Below, one piece after another: positions 38,020 to 45,427 of a stretch of 64,000 bases of DNA. A program made the translations under genes and the position numbers. The stretch is from CAVRXQ01 sp963838845. GTDB lineage: Bacteria > Actinomycetota > Acidimicrobiia > Acidimicrobiales > Bog-793. Under the pieces are notes generated by a model. That model was given only the letters and a program-made list of their open reading frames with translations, was not told the DNA's origin and did not search any database. Numbering within the stretch: position 1 is the stretch's first letter; the number at the start of each line of letters is the position of its first letter. The stretch is from contig CAWISR010000002.1 in assembly GCA_963838845.1 (NCBI GenBank), positions 558,001-622,000 on the forward strand. Direction: 5' to 3'.

Positions 38020-38685
38020 CTATGCGGAGGTCAGCTGACGCTGCTTGTTCATCAGCTCCTTCGCCTTCGCCACCGCAGCCGACGCGTCCGAGGCGTACCC
38101 GTCCGCGCCGACGGCGTCGGCGTACTCCTGGGTGACCGGCGCGCCCCCGACCATCACGATCACCTGATCGCGCAGCCCCGCCTTTTCGAGGGCGTTGATG
38201 TTCGCCTTGAACATCGGCATCGTCGTCGTCAGAAAAGCCGAGAACCCGACGATGTCGGGCTGGTGCTCCCGGATGGCTTCGATGAAGCGCTCCGGCGCGA
38301 CCTGGACGCCGAGGTCGATTACCCGGAAACCGGCGCCCTCCAACATGATGTTGACGAGGTTCTTCCCGATGTCGTGCACGTCGCCTTTCACCGTGCCCAT
38401 GACGAACGTGCCGAGCCCGGCGGCGTCGGTCTGCGACAGAAGAGGGCGGAGGCGCTCGAGGGCGCCGGCCATCGCCTTGCCGGCGATCAACATCTCCGGC
38501 ACGAAGAAGTCGCCGCGCTCAAAACGCGCCCCGACCTCTTCCAGAGAGGGGATGAGCGCGTCGAAGAGCAAGGTCTCGGGCGCGAGCCCGGTCGAAAGAC
38601 CCTCCTCGGTGAGCTCGAGGACGCGCGGGGCGTTGCCGACGAGCGTCTCGTCGTAGAGCGTCTTCAACAGCTCCGCTTCGTTCAC
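38020..38685 (-). CDS. Corrinoid (B12-binding) methyl carrier protein
   Basis: 221 residue MtbC/MtgC-like carrier. Residues 1-90 form the helical cap (LFDALIPSLEEVGARFERGDFFVPEMLIAGKAM). The Rossmann B12 domain carries the base-off/His-on motif GDVHDIGKN with D102, H104 and G107, followed by GFRVIDLGVQVAPERF and GFSAFLTTTMPMFKANI. Start GTG 38685 overlaps the IclR stop (GTGA) and has an AGAAGG site; the frame upstream has no homology. It should shuttle the methyl group between the MttB-like enzyme encoded across the divergent promoter and the methyl-THF methyltransferase next door. Confidence 0.93.
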   Translation of the reverse strand: MNEAELLKTLYDETLVGNAPRVLELTEEGLSTGLAPETLLFDALIPSLEEVGARFERGDFFVPEMLIAGKAMAGALERLRPLLSQTDAAGLGTFVMGTVKGDVHDIGKNLVNIMLEGAGFRVIDLGVQVAPERFIEAIREHQPDIVGFSAFLTTTMPMFKANINALEKAGLRDQVIVMVGGAPVTQEYADAVGADGYASDASAAVAKAKELMNKQRQLTSA

Positions 38686-39491
38686 GCCGCACCTTCTTTC
38701 GGAGATGACGCTTGGTTGCCGTGCCCGGCGAGGGCGCGCGAGAGCGCGTCGGATTGCGTCACGCAGCGCCTGACGGCGTCGCGCACCGCCGATCGGGTGA
38801 ACCGCGATGACGGGCCGGACACCGACACGGCGGCGACGACCCGATCCGCCGACCGAACCGGCGCCGCGATCGCGACGAGCCCCGGCTCGAGTTCGCCATC
38901 GGTGGTCGCGTAGCCGAGCCGACGGACCGAAACGAGCTCGCGAATGAGGGCTTCGCGGTCGGTGATCGTCGTTTCCGTGCGGCGCTCGAGCGGGCCCTGG
39001 GGGAGTTCGGCAGCGCCGTAGGCGAGCAGCACCTTGCCGAGCGCCGAGCAGTGCAGCGGAACCGGCAGGTTCAGCCAATTCGTCACGCCGATGAGATAGC
39101 GACTGTCGACCTGGGCGACCTGCTTCACCATCCCGGCGGTGGCGATGCCGAGGTTGATCGTTTCGCCGGTTTCCTCGCCGAGGCGCACGAGGAAGGGACG
39201 AGCGACCTCGGTGATGTCGCGTTCGAATGATCGCGAGCGGGCGTAGCCGACGAAGACCTCTCCGGGCCGGTAGCTGCGGCCCGGGGCGCGATCGACGAGT
39301 CCGTGGCGCTCGAGGGCGGACATCAGCCGGGAGACGGTGCTCTTCGGCAACCCGGTGCGCTCGGCGAGCGTCGAGAAGGCGACCGGTTCGGGAGAATTGA
39401 CGACCTGGACGAGCAGGTCAGTAGCCCGGTCGACCGCTTGAGTTCCGGCGGGGGATCGCAAGGAGGGTCCTTTCGCCGATCGAAGTTCCAC
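38682..39491 (-). CDS. IclR-family transcriptional regulator
   Basis: 269 residue regulator. Residues about 18-80 form the winged helix (ATDLLVQVVNSPEPVAFSTLAERTGLPKSTVSRLMSALERHGLV), and residues 95-260 the GAF-like effector domain (LGEETGETINLGIATAGMVKQVAQVDS, PLHCSALGKVLLAY, LGYATTDGELEPGLVAIAAPV). It heads the corrinoid operon and is divergent from the MttB-like gene, so it most likely senses a substrate or intermediate such as betaine and controls both. GTG 39491 lies within an inverted repeat, which suggests autoregulation; a start further in is possible. Confidence 0.9.
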   Translation of the reverse strand: MELRSAKGPSLRSPAGTQAVDRATDLLVQVVNSPEPVAFSTLAERTGLPKSTVSRLMSALERHGLVDRAPGRSYRPGEVFVGYARSRSFERDITEVARPFLVRLGEETGETINLGIATAGMVKQVAQVDSRYLIGVTNWLNLPVPLHCSALGKVLLAYGAAELPQGPLERRTETTITDREALIRELVSVRRLGYATTDGELEPGLVAIAAPVRSADRVVAAVSVSGPSSRFTRSAVRDAVRRCVTQSDALSRALAGHGNQASSPKEGAA

Positions 39492-39506
39492 AAGGCGGAA
39501 ACCTTG
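39491..39506. promoter_or_regulatory. Inverted repeat, likely IclR operator
   Basis: CAAGG (39491-39495) and CCTTG (39502-39506) with a six base AT-containing spacer, in the 87 base gap between the divergent regulator and MttB-like gene. A TACAAT word at 39510-39515 could be the -10 of the mttB-side promoter, which would place the repeat over its -35. Operator assignment is inferred from position. Confidence 0.45.
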
Positions 39507-39578
39507 TTTTACAATGTGATTTTAGCTGCACGGGCGTCGGCTGGCGAGCGCCGCCGACCGGCCCGGGGGAGAGGCCAG

Positions 39579-41021
39579 ATGTTCCGAAACAGGATGCCCC
39601 GCTACGAGATCCTCTCCCCGGACGCGCTCGCCGTCTTGGACCGGGGGTGGCGGCGCATCGTCACCGAGGTCGGGGTGCAATTCGACCATCCGGAGGCGAT
39701 CGAGCTCTTTCTCGCCGCCGGCCAGAAGATCGACGACGACGGCGTCGTCAAATTCGATCCGGAGTTCGTGGTCGAACAGCTCGCGAAGCCACCACGAGAG
39801 TTCGATGTGAAGGCGCGCAATCCCGATCATTCCGTGCACATCGGCGGCGACCACATGGTGTTCAGCGCGGTCTACGGGTCGCCGTTCGTGCGCGAGGTGG
39901 ACACGCGACGTGAAGCGACGATGGACGACTTCCGGCGTCTCACGATGCTGTCGCAGCACTTTTCGGAGCTCGACTCCGCGGGCGGCGTGATCTGCGAACC
40001 GAACGACGTTCCGCTCGATTCACGGCACCTCGACATGTTGTTCGCGCTCCAGACGCTCACCGACAAGATCTACATGGGCAACGTCGTCTCGGGTCCGAAC
40101 GCGCTCGACTCGATCCGGATGGCCGAGATCGTCTTCGGCGGCCGCGACGCGATCGAACAGTCTCCGGTCATGCTGGCGTTGATCAACTGCAATTCGCCGC
40201 TGCGTTGGGACCGCCGAATGCTCGACGCGCAGTTCGAGTACAACCGCGCCGCCCAGGCGACGGTCCTGACGCCGTTTCTCCTGATGGGGGCGATGTCGCC
40301 GGTCTCGATCCCGGCGACGCTCGCCCAGCAGATGGCGGAAGCGTTCACCGCGATCGCGCTTGCGCAGTTGATCCGACCTGGCTGCCCGGTCGTCTTCGGA
40401 TCGTTCCTCTCGAACATCGACATGCAGTCGGGATCGCCGCAGTTTGGGACGCCCGAGTCAGCGGTCGGCCTGCTCGCGACGGCCCAGATCGCCAGGCATT
40501 ACGGCCTGCCCTTCCGAACCGGTGGCTGTTTGACGTCGAGCCAGACCGCCGATGCACAGGCGGCATACGAAGCGACGACGACATTGTTGCCGACGTTCCT
40601 CGCTGGGACGAACTGGGTAATGCACTCGGCGGGTTGGCTCGAGGGCGGCCTCGTCAGTTGCTACGAGAAGTTCATCATCGACGTCGAGCTTTTGAAGATG
40701 ATGCGGGAGATGTTCACTCCGCTCACCTTCGACGACGAGTCGCTGGCATTCGGTGCGCACGTCGAAGTCGGTCACGGTGGACACTTCCTTGGCGCCGCGC
40801 ACACGATGGAGCGTTTCCGTGACTGCTTCTACCGCCCGATGCTCAGCTCGTCGGCGAACTACGAGCGGTGGGTGAAGCTCGGGGCGAAGGATGCAGCCGC
40901 TCGCGCTCGCGACATTTACACGAAGGTGCTCGACGAGTTCGAGCCTCCGGCCCTTGACGACTCGGTTCGCTCCGAGCTCGATGAATATGTGACTAAACGC
41001 CGTAGCGAACTCGGGGATTGA
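39579..41021 (+). CDS. MttB-family methylamine/betaine:corrinoid methyltransferase, non-pyrrolysine
   Basis: 480 residue TIM-barrel methyltransferase of the trimethylamine methyltransferase (MttB) superfamily. It opens with the family start YEILSPDALAVLDRGWRRIVTEVGVQF; the barrel includes SPVSIPATLAQQMAEAFTAIALAQ, FGTPESAVGLLATAQIARHYGLPFRTGG and NWVMHSAGWLEGGLVSCYEKFIIDVELL. No in-frame TAG is present, so it lacks pyrrolysine, as do betaine-type (MtgB) and other quaternary-amine enzymes. It should transfer a methyl from its substrate to the corrinoid protein. ATG 39579 follows a GGGAGAGG site. Substrate is inferred as glycine betaine from surrounding genes; carnitine, proline betaine or another quaternary amine is possible. 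Confidence 0.88.
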   Translation: MFRNRMPRYEILSPDALAVLDRGWRRIVTEVGVQFDHPEAIELFLAAGQKIDDDGVVKFDPEFVVEQLAKPPREFDVKARNPDHSVHIGGDHMVFSAVYGSPFVREVDTRREATMDDFRRLTMLSQHFSELDSAGGVICEPNDVPLDSRHLDMLFALQTLTDKIYMGNVVSGPNALDSIRMAEIVFGGRDAIEQSPVMLALINCNSPLRWDRRMLDAQFEYNRAAQATVLTPFLLMGAMSPVSIPATLAQQMAEAFTAIALAQLIRPGCPVVFGSFLSNIDMQSGSPQFGTPESAVGLLATAQIARHYGLPFRTGGCLTSSQTADAQAAYEATTTLLPTFLAGTNWVMHSAGWLEGGLVSCYEKFIIDVELLKMMREMFTPLTFDDESLAFGAHVEVGHGGHFLGAAHTMERFRDCFYRPMLSSSANYERWVKLGAKDAAARARDIYTKVLDEFEPPALDDSVRSELDEYVTKRRSELGD

Positions 41022-41064
41022 CCACGACGATGGATCTCGACCGAAACGACCGGAGGACGAAGAA

Positions 41065-42762
41065 ATGAGCATGCCGAGTGACCTGGAAATCGCGCGCCAA
41101 GCGTCGCTGAAGCCGCTCGAGGGAATCGCGGATGAGATGGGGATTCCATCCGACCTGCTCGAGTTCTACGGACGAGACGTCGCGAAGGTGAAGCTCTCGG
41201 CGATCGACGAGCTGAAGACGGCGCCGCGGGCGAAGTACGTCGTCGTCTCTGGGATCACGCCCACGCCGCTCGGCGAGGGAAAGACGACGACGACCGTCGG
41301 CCTCGGCCAGGCCTTCCGCCATATCGGCAAGAAGGCGACGATCGCGATCCGCCAGCCCTCGATGGGGCCGACCTTCGGGATCAAAGGCGGCGCAGCCGGT
41401 GGCGGCTACTCCCAGGTCGTACCGATGGAGCTGTTCAATCTCCACCTGACCGGGGACATGCACGCGGTGACCGCGGCGCACAACATGTGCTCCGCGATGC
41501 TCGACAACTCGTTGTTCCAGAAGAATCCGCTCGCCATCGAGCAGCACAAGATCACCTGGCGGCGCGTCCTCGACGTTAACGATCGAGCCCTGCGCAACAT
41601 CGTCGTGGGCCTCGGTGGATCCCAAGACGGCATTCCACGACAGACGGGCTTTGACATCACCGCCGCGTCGGAAGTGATGGCGATCCTCGCGCTCTCCACT
41701 TCGCTTTCGGATCTGCGTGCTCGTTTGGGGCGGATCGTCGTTGGCTACACGATCGACGACGAACCGGTGACCGCAGAGCAACTCCAGGTGGCCGGCGCGA
41801 TGGCCGTGATCATGCGCGAGGCGATCAAGCCGAACCTGATGCAGACGCTCGAAAACACCCCGGTGCTCGTCCATGCGGGTCCCTTCGGGAACATCGCGAC
41901 GGGAAACTCGAGCGTCGTCGCCGACTTGATCGGGATCGGCACCGGCGACTTCCTCCTCACCGAGGCGGGATTCGGTGCCGACATGGGTGCCGAGCGGTTC
42001 TTCAACATCAAATGCAGGGTCTCGGGATTGCACCCGGACGCGGCGGTCCTCGTCGCGACGGTGCGGGCATTGAAGGTCCACTCGGGGAAGCACCGCGTCG
42101 TCGCCGGCAAGCCGCTTCCTCCGGCGATCTTGGAAGAGAACCCGGACGAGGTCTTCGAGGGCGGTGAGAACCTCCGAAAGCAGATTGAGAACATTGCGAT
42201 ACACGGAGTGTCGCCGGTCGTCGCGGTGAACGCGTTCCCGGGCGACTTCTCCACCGAGCTCGATGCGGTGCGCAAGATCGCCGCAGAGAGCGGCGCGCGC
42301 GCCGCGGTGTGTACGAACTTCGTCGACGGCGGACGAGGGGCGGTCGAGCTCGCCGAGGTGGTCGCCGAGGCAGCATCCGAAAAGAGCGAATTCCGCTTCC
42401 TCTACCCGGAATCGGCATCGCTTCGCGAGAAGATCGAGACGGTCGCGACGAAGGTCTATGGCGCCGACGGCGTCGACTATCTGCCGGCCGCGTCGGCGCA
42501 GATCGACAACTACGAGCGCAACGGCTACGGCAACCTGCCGGTGTGCGTGGCGAAGACCCACTTGTCGCTCTCGTCGGACCCACGGCTCCTCGGCGCGCCG
42601 ACCGGGTGGCGGCTTCCGGTGCGTGAGGTGCGGGCGAACGTCGGGGCCGGGTTCGTCTACCCGATCTGCGGCGACATGCGCACGATGCCCGGGCTCGGCG
42701 CGAGCCCGCAGGCTTCGAAGATCGACATCGACGAGAACGGCGAAATCGTCGGCCTCTTCTGA
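41065..42762 (+). CDS. fhs: Formate-tetrahydrofolate ligase
   Basis: 565 residue 10-formyl-THF synthetase, catalysing formate + THF + ATP to formyl-THF reversibly. The ATP loop TPTPLGEGKTTT is at residues 65-76, followed by RQPSMGPTFGIKGGAAGGGYSQV and HLTGDMHAVTAAHN, the classical signature. Full length. A GGAGGA site precedes ATG 41065, 43 bases after the MttB-like gene. In this setting it probably runs backwards, making ATP and formate from formyl-THF that derives from substrate methyl groups. FolD, needed for methylene to methenyl-THF, is not in the window. Confidence 0.95.
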   Translation: MSMPSDLEIARQASLKPLEGIADEMGIPSDLLEFYGRDVAKVKLSAIDELKTAPRAKYVVVSGITPTPLGEGKTTTTVGLGQAFRHIGKKATIAIRQPSMGPTFGIKGGAAGGGYSQVVPMELFNLHLTGDMHAVTAAHNMCSAMLDNSLFQKNPLAIEQHKITWRRVLDVNDRALRNIVVGLGGSQDGIPRQTGFDITAASEVMAILALSTSLSDLRARLGRIVVGYTIDDEPVTAEQLQVAGAMAVIMREAIKPNLMQTLENTPVLVHAGPFGNIATGNSSVVADLIGIGTGDFLLTEAGFGADMGAERFFNIKCRVSGLHPDAAVLVATVRALKVHSGKHRVVAGKPLPPAILEENPDEVFEGGENLRKQIENIAIHGVSPVVAVNAFPGDFSTELDAVRKIAAESGARAAVCTNFVDGGRGAVELAEVVAEAASEKSEFRFLYPESASLREKIETVATKVYGADGVDYLPAASAQIDNYERNGYGNLPVCVAKTHLSLSSDPRLLGAPTGWRLPVREVRANVGAGFVYPICGDMRTMPGLGASPQASKIDIDENGEIVGLF

Positions 42763-42763
42763 G

Positions 42764-43360
42764 GTGCTTGAGCCCGACGGCTACCTTGCTGCGCCTGTCG
42801 CGGCGTTCCTCGACGCGGTCGCGAGCGTGGAGCCGACGCCGGGCGGCGGGGCCGTCGCGGCCATCACCGTCGCGATGGCCGCCGCGCTCGTCGTGATGGC
42901 CGCCGCGTTTTCCGGTGACGCTGACCTCGATGAGGCTTCGATCGCGTCCGAAGCACGGAGGCTGGCGGGGAGCGCAGCCGAGCTCGCTACCGCCGATGCG
43001 GAGAGCTACACCGCGCTGCTCCGGGCGCGGGGCCGACCGAAAGACGACCCGGGCCGAGCCGGTTTGATCGAGGCGGCACTCGCGGGAGCTTCGGAGATCC
43101 CCCTCGAGATCACGGCCACCGCCCGGCGAGTGAATGAGCTCGCTTGCGATCTCGCTCGGTCGGGGAATCGGAATCTGCGCGGCGATGCCGCTTCAGCCGC
43201 CTACCTGGCGGCGGCGGCGGCCTGGTCGGCGGCCGCGCTCGTCGCGATCAATCTCACCGACCCCGAAGATGCGCGGGTTCGCGAAGCGGCGGACCTCGCC
43301 GAGGGCTGCGAACTGCCAACGCGCGAGGAGTTACAGGCGGGCCTCGCCGGGAGGGGTTGA
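42764..43360 (+). CDS. fchA: Cyclodeaminase-type methenyl-THF cyclohydrolase
   Basis: 198 residue small helical protein of the formiminotransferase-cyclodeaminase family, like FchA of acetogens, which hydrates methenyl-THF to formyl-THF. Typical features are VEPTPGGGAVAAITVAMAAALVVMAA at the start, AESYTALLRARGRP and the C-terminal helix NLRGDAASAAYLAAAAAWSAAALVAINL. No formiminotransferase domain and no histidine-degradation genes are nearby, which favours the cyclohydrolase role. GTG 42764 starts one base after the fhs stop, so the pair is co-translated. The open frame reaches far upstream inside fhs without homology. Confidence 0.85.
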   Translation: MLEPDGYLAAPVAAFLDAVASVEPTPGGGAVAAITVAMAAALVVMAAAFSGDADLDEASIASEARRLAGSAAELATADAESYTALLRARGRPKDDPGRAGLIEAALAGASEIPLEITATARRVNELACDLARSGNRNLRGDAASAAYLAAAAAWSAAALVAINLTDPEDARVREAADLAEGCELPTREELQAGLAGRG

Positions 43361-43410
43361 ACCCGAGGTCTCACGCCTCAAAATTGCGTGACAAACGCTG
43401 ACGTTACCGA

Positions 43411-44466
43411 TTGTTTGCCAACAATTCACTTTTCAGTCATCTTCCGTTAACCTCCGGTTTACCGCCGCTCGCACAACCGTGCGGCGATCTAGGAGGGGCC
43501 GCCACGGGGATTCAGGCTGCGCTGCTGGGTGCCGCGATCGCTTTCTCGCTGTTGAGCGGGGTCAACGACGGTGGAACCATCGTCGCCGTCGGCACGAGGA
43601 CCGGAGCGGTGCCGATCCTCTTCGCCTTCTCGGGGCTTGCAACCGCTGTGGTGCTGGTGCCCGCGTTCTTCGGGTCGGGAGTGGCGACCACCATCGCCCA
43701 CGGCCTGGTGTCTTTTGAAACCCGCGGTGGCGACTGGGCATTCCTCGCCGCGGTCAGCGCCGCCCTGCTCGTGGTCTTCGTCGTCTCGAGGCGTGGGCTG
43801 CCCACAAGCCTGACGTTGGCGCTCACCGGGGGAATCATCGGCGCGGGCATCGGCGCCCGACTGCCGCTTACGTGGTCAACGATCGCCCTTGTTCTGGCGG
43901 CCGGACTGCTCGGCCCTCTCGCCGCCGCTGCTGTCGCTTTCGCGATCGCCGCCGCGGCGCGCGCTCTATACGGCGGTGGTGGCGCACGGAGTGCTCGGCT
44001 CGTGCAACGTGTCGGATTTGCCCTCCAATCGACCGCCTACGCGGCCAACGACGCCGAAAAGCTCGTCGCATTCATGGCGATCGCGACCGGGGCGAGCCTC
44101 AATCCGGTCCGCGTCCATCTCCCAAATCAGATCGTTATCGGGCTCTGTTTTGCCGTCGGATCGCTCCTCGCGCTGCGACGACTCTCCACGCGACTCACCC
44201 AAAAGACGGTGCGCGCGGGGCCCGCGGACTCCCTGTCGGCCGCGTTCGCCTCTTCCGCCGTTGTGCTCGCCGGCTCGGCCGTCGGCATCCCTGTTCCGAC
44301 GACGACCGCGTTGACCGCCGGACTCCTCGGCGCGTCGGCTCGGCTCGCTCCATCGAGGATCCGTCTCGAGGAGGTGGTCGCGATCGCCGTCGTGTGGGGA
44401 GTAACGCTTCCAAGTGCCGCACTCGTCGGCGCAGCGCTTGGTCTGCTCACGAAGGTCTGGCGTTGA
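43411..44466 (+). CDS. pit: Inorganic phosphate transporter, Pit family
   Basis: Low-affinity phosphate permease of up to 351 residues with about nine to ten helices. Two Pit half-repeats are visible: SLLSGVNDGGTIVAVGTRTG and STAYAANDAEKLVAFMAI, both with the family's ND motif, and GSAVGIPVPTTTALTAGLLG near the end. The start is a problem: the only ordinary start codon in frame is TTG 43411, which would put the PHO-like box inside the gene and gives a non-membrane leader. A good AGGAGG site (43491-43496) is followed seven bases later by ACG 43504. It is coupled to the DUF47 gene by a TTGA overlap. Confidence 0.85.
   Translation: MFANNSLFSHLPLTSGLPPLAQPCGDLGGAATGIQAALLGAAIAFSLLSGVNDGGTIVAVGTRTGAVPILFAFSGLATAVVLVPAFFGSGVATTIAHGLVSFETRGGDWAFLAAVSAALLVVFVVSRRGLPTSLTLALTGGIIGAGIGARLPLTWSTIALVLAAGLLGPLAAAAVAFAIAAAARALYGGGGARSARLVQRVGFALQSTAYAANDAEKLVAFMAIATGASLNPVRVHLPNQIVIGLCFAVGSLLALRRLSTRLTQKTVRAGPADSLSAAFASSAVVLAGSAVGIPVPTTTALTAGLLGASARLAPSRIRLEEVVAIAVVWGVTLPSAALVGAALGLLTKVWR
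43446..43463 (+). promoter_or_regulatory. PHO-box-like direct repeat before the phosphate transporter
   Basis: Two units GTTAACC (43446-43452) and GTTTACC (43457-43463) lie exactly 11 bases apart, the spacing and sequence of actinobacterial PhoP boxes (GTTCACC-N4). They precede the Pit reading frame's conserved part by about 40 bases. Confidence 0.5.
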
Positions 44467-45173
44467 GCAGCCGGCACCGATTCACTCAACTGCGCGCGTT
44501 CGCGCGCGATGTCGCGGGCGATTCGGCGAAGGCATTGGTCGCGACTCTCGTCGACCACCTCGACGTTGTCCTCGAAGGCGTCGCGCTCGCTCGGCGTCTC
44601 GTCGAGGACGAGGCGTCGGCAACTGAAGTCGAGCCGGCGATTGAGCAGGTCGAGCACCGAGGGGATCGCTTGCGCCAGCAACTTGTCGCCGAGCTTTCGC
44701 AAACCCTCGTCACGCCCCTCGACCGGGAGGATCTCTTCCGGCTATCGCGCGCTATCGACGACGTGCTGGACAATCTCCGCGACTTCATCCGCGAATGGTC
44801 GCTCTACGCGCCGCGCGATGGGCATCCATTTACGTCGCTTCTCGAGACGATCGGGCGCGGCGTCGAGTCTCTCCGCGCCGCGGTCGGCGCCATCTCCCTA
44901 CGTGCCGGCGAGCCGACGCCCTATCTGCTCGCCGCGAAACGCGACGCCAACCGGGCTCGCCGCAGATTCGAAGAGGAAGTCGCCGCATTACTCACTGAAG
45001 AGGTCACCCCAGAGGTGCTGAAGCGACGGGAGCTGCTTCGCAGACTCGACATCGTCGGTCTCCGGCTCGGGGAAGCCACGGACACGTTTTCGGACGCGCT
45101 CGTCAAGCGCGGAAGCGGGCTTTCGATCTTCACGAAGTCGACACCGCGGGACGCAGCCACCGAGGGGAAGTGA
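44463..45173 (+). CDS. DUF47/PhoU-like protein, Pit partner
   Basis: 236 residue all-helical cytosolic protein of the DUF47 family (PhoU-like), which regularly accompanies Pit transporters and modulates their activity. The helices carry paired acidic and His residues for metal binding (HLDVVLEGVALARRLVEDE, EQVEHRGDRLRQQL, FRLSRAIDDVLDNLRDF). TTG 44463 overlaps the pit stop, which fixes both the start and the coupling; the frame is open upstream without homology. It follows pit in one transcript and may end it. Confidence 0.85.
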   Translation: MSSRHRFTQLRAFARDVAGDSAKALVATLVDHLDVVLEGVALARRLVEDEASATEVEPAIEQVEHRGDRLRQQLVAELSQTLVTPLDREDLFRLSRAIDDVLDNLRDFIREWSLYAPRDGHPFTSLLETIGRGVESLRAAVGAISLRAGEPTPYLLAAKRDANRARRRFEEEVAALLTEEVTPEVLKRRELLRRLDIVGLRLGEATDTFSDALVKRGSGLSIFTKSTPRDAATEGK

Positions 45174-45427
45174 GATGGCGAATCGCGTGGCGTGGCGCGC
45201 AGGCGGGCGACCGGATCGGTTCGGAACGAACGAGTGAGAGAAAGCACCACCGCGGCGGACGGCGTACGTGCGACTTGCGGCAATCCTGGTCCGGCCGCCC
45301 GACGACTTCGCCAAAAGTCGCGTTCTGTTCATTTCCGGTCGGGTATCCCGATCCGACCGAGGTGATATACCTAGCACAAATTGTGAGCCGTCTGACGACG
45401 TGCTCGCCGAACGATAGGGGGGATTTC
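45174..45427. promoter_or_regulatory. Control region of the phosphoester uptake operon, with two inverted repeats
   Basis: 254 bases before the binding-protein gene. Two perfect six base inverted repeats stand out: CGACTT-N6-AAGTCG (45303-45320) and GGTCGG-N10-CCGACC (45337-45358). A TATACC word at 45363-45368 could be a -10. The repeats are candidate operators; the cognate regulator is unknown. AGGGGGG just before ATG 45428 is the ribosome site. Confidence 0.4.

Noticed and set aside
39579..41021. Pyrrolysine-containing MttB
   Set aside because: There is no in-frame TAG and no pyl genes are in the window.
41022..41064. Riboswitch (glycine or cobalamin) controlling the methyl-transfer genes
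   Set aside because: The gaps before the mttB, fhs, dehydrogenase and proV genes are too short or lack the conserved cores of these riboswitches as far as can be judged by eye.
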